From Geodermatophilus sp. TF02-6 (GTDB taxonomy: Bacteria; Actinomycetota; Actinomycetes; Mycobacteriales; Geodermatophilaceae): a DNA stretch of 64,000 nt. Each line of letters starts with the position of its first letter. The first letter of the stretch is position 1. This document shows, piece after piece, positions 62,997 to 64,000 of this stretch. The translations under genes were made by a program, and so were the position numbers. The DNA lies in NCBI RefSeq assembly GCF_003319115.1, contig NZ_QOHF01000003.1:62001-126000 (forward strand). Reading direction: 5' to 3'. The notes beneath the pieces are model-generated. The model worked only from the letters and a program-made list of their open reading frames with translations. It was not told where the DNA came from and did not search any database.

Positions 62997-63422
62997 ATGA
63001 GCGTCGACTCGGGCAGCGCCAGCCTGGCGGCCCGGTTGGGCATCAAGCCGGGCATGGTCGTGCAGGAGCTCGGCTGGGACGAGGACGTCGACGAGGACCT
63101 GCGGGACTCCATCGTCGAGGTCTCCGGCGGGGAGATGGTGGACGAGGACACCGACGAGGTGGCCGACGTCGTCCTCCTGTGGTGGCGGGAGGACGACGGT
63201 GACCTCTTCGACGCCCTGACCGACGCGATCACCTCCCTCGCCGAGGACGGCGTCGTGTGGCTGCTGGTGCCCAAGTCCGGCCGGCCCGGCCACGTCGAAC
63301 CCGGCGACGTCACCGAGGTGGCCCCCACCGCGGGGTTGGCGCAGACCAGCAGCATCTCCGCGGCCAAGGACTGGTCGGGGATCCGCCTGGTCACCCCGAA
63401 GACGGCGCGCAGCCGCCGGTGA
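62997..63422 (+). CDS. DUF3052 family protein
   Basis: A 141-residue acidic protein: SLAARLGIKPGMVVQELGWDEDVDEDLRDSI, ADVVLLWWREDDGDLFDAL, VWLLVPKSGRPGHVEPGDV, AGLAQTSSISAAKDWSG. Conserved across actinobacteria next to aceE/ahpE; no known function. ATG 62997 after AGCAGGG. A nested hairpin repeat starts at its stop. Confidence 0.92.
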   Translation: MSVDSGSASLAARLGIKPGMVVQELGWDEDVDEDLRDSIVEVSGGEMVDEDTDEVADVVLLWWREDDGDLFDALTDAITSLAEDGVVWLLVPKSGRPGHVEPGDVTEVAPTAGLAQTSSISAAKDWSGIRLVTPKTARSRR

Positions 63423-63527
63423 GGACCCCGTCCTCCTCGTCCCTCGCAAGCTCGGCAGAAGGACCACCTCCTCCCCACCACTCGCGAGCTCGCGGCGGGA
63501 CCCGGGAGGTGGCCGGGACGGGGCTGG
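63421..63527 (+). repeat. Nested stop-linked hairpin repeat, copy C
   Basis: An outer copy starts at the DUF3052 stop (GGACCCCGTCC, core CTCGCAAGCTCGG at 63443-63455) and appears to resume as GGGACGGGG at 63515. Between them is a complete inner copy (63457-63513) with stem CCACCTCC and GGAGGTGG. One member seems inserted within another. Confidence 0.75.
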
Positions 63528-63576
63528 AGGGTCACCCTGACCCGAGCCTCGACCGGGCATGCGGCAGCATGGGGCC

Positions 63577-64000
63577 ATGACGCTCTCCGCCGGCGACGCC
63601 GCGCCCGACTTCAGCCTCCCCGACTCCGACCGGCAGGTCGTGAGCCTGTCCGGCCTGCGGGGCGCCCCGGTCCTGCTGGTCTTCTACCCGTTCGCGTTCT
63701 CCGGGATCTGCACCGGCGAGCTGTGCCAGCTGCGCGACGAGCTGGGCACCTACACCGACGCCGGGGTCCGGGTGCTCGCGGTCAGCACCGACCCGGCGTT
63801 CGCGCTCAAGGCCTGGCGGGCGCAGCAGGGCTTCGACTTCCCGCTGCTGTCGGACTTCTGGCCGCACGGCGCCGTCGCGCAGGCCTACGGGGTGTTCAAC
63901 GAGAAGGCGGGGATGGCCAACCGCGGGACCTTCCTCGTCGACGCCGAGGGCCGGATCGCCTTCGCCGAGGTCAACGCCCCCGGTGACGCCCGGCAGCAGT
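63577..64000 (+). CDS. ahpE: Peroxiredoxin, AhpE type, N-terminal part
   Basis: A one-Cys-type peroxiredoxin cut by the window end after 141 codons. Peroxidatic Cys45 is in FSGICTGELC, with the usual Pro/Thr context slightly changed (P38 in FYPFAFSG). Start MTLSAGDAAPDFSLPDSD at ATG 63577. A second Cys (Cys50) is close to the first; AhpE of Mycobacterium is reduced by mycothiol/mycoredoxin. Conserved neighbour of DUF3052. Confidence 0.93.
   Translation, partial: MTLSAGDAAPDFSLPDSDRQVVSLSGLRGAPVLLVFYPFAFSGICTGELCQLRDELGTYTDAGVRVLAVSTDPAFALKAWRAQQGFDFPLLSDFWPHGAVAQAYGVFNEKAGMANRGTFLVDAEGRIAFAEVNAPGDARQQ

Overview
The window is very GC-rich (most codons end in G or C), uses many GTG starts and GTGA/ATGA stop-start overlaps, and carries actinobacterial hallmarks: an NDMA-type alcohol dehydrogenase, a mycothiol-dependent-type isomerase, homodimeric AceE, and the linked blocks DUF3145-fabF-acpP-fabH-fabD-PucR regulator and aceE-DUF3052-ahpE. 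This points to a soil or rock actinobacterium, with Geodermatophilaceae-like organisms a reasonable guess. The family is an inference and no marker gene is present to prove it.

Layout. 1-6.5 kb: an operon of aldehyde dehydrogenase (cut by the window edge), alcohol dehydrogenase, a Cys-form UGSC-family protein with an unknown partner, and two SDRs. An IS5-like element sits exactly between the first two genes. 6.5-13.4 kb: ssb, recD2, then a folate block (MTHFR-like, folD, fused pabB-pabC). 14-16.2 kb: a NarL-type two-component system. 16.4-34.9 kb: an aromatic-catabolism island. It contains a lone ferredoxin, an esterase-like alpha/beta hydrolase, a muconolactone-isomerase-like protein, a LigA/LigB ring-cleavage dioxygenase, two tetrahydrofolate-dependent O-demethylases (LigM-like and a LigM/DesA-like paralogue), an MFS transporter, a five-gene branched-chain-type ABC importer, a GntR regulator, and a LigK-tautomerase-extradiol dioxygenase-dehydrogenase-LigJ operon. 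Read together these genes could demethylate methoxylated lignin acids (vanillate, syringate, 3-O-methylgallate), open the ring, and run oxalomesaconate to pyruvate and oxaloacetate. FolD and the MTHFR-like protein could recycle the methyl group on folate.

35-44.6 kb is a decayed mobile region. It holds a PaaX-like remnant, an orphan VapC, an immunity-like protein, a DUF899 protein, a frameshifted tyrosine integrase, and a 140-151 bp direct repeat that duplicates the 3' part of a tRNA(CAU). Between the repeat copies lie a toxin-antitoxin pair, a DHFR-like protein and a frameshifted MobF relaxase. The arrangement looks like two integrative elements stacked at one tRNA.

45-64 kb returns to core genome. 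A c-di-AMP (ydaO-type) riboswitch precedes an M23 peptidase, followed by a mycothiol-type enzyme, a small CSD-like protein and a diguanylate cyclase. Then come the type II fatty-acid synthase cluster with its PucR/FasR-like regulator, a PAP2 phosphatase, a cupin, an M20 hydrolase, a Tat-exported multicopper oxidase, aceE, DUF3052 and ahpE (cut by the window end).

Two structural themes run through the window. One is a family of roughly 55 bp hairpin repeats that begin at stop codons, with compensating stem changes and one nested copy. The other is a set of perfect tandem repeats with a 12 bp unit at four loci.
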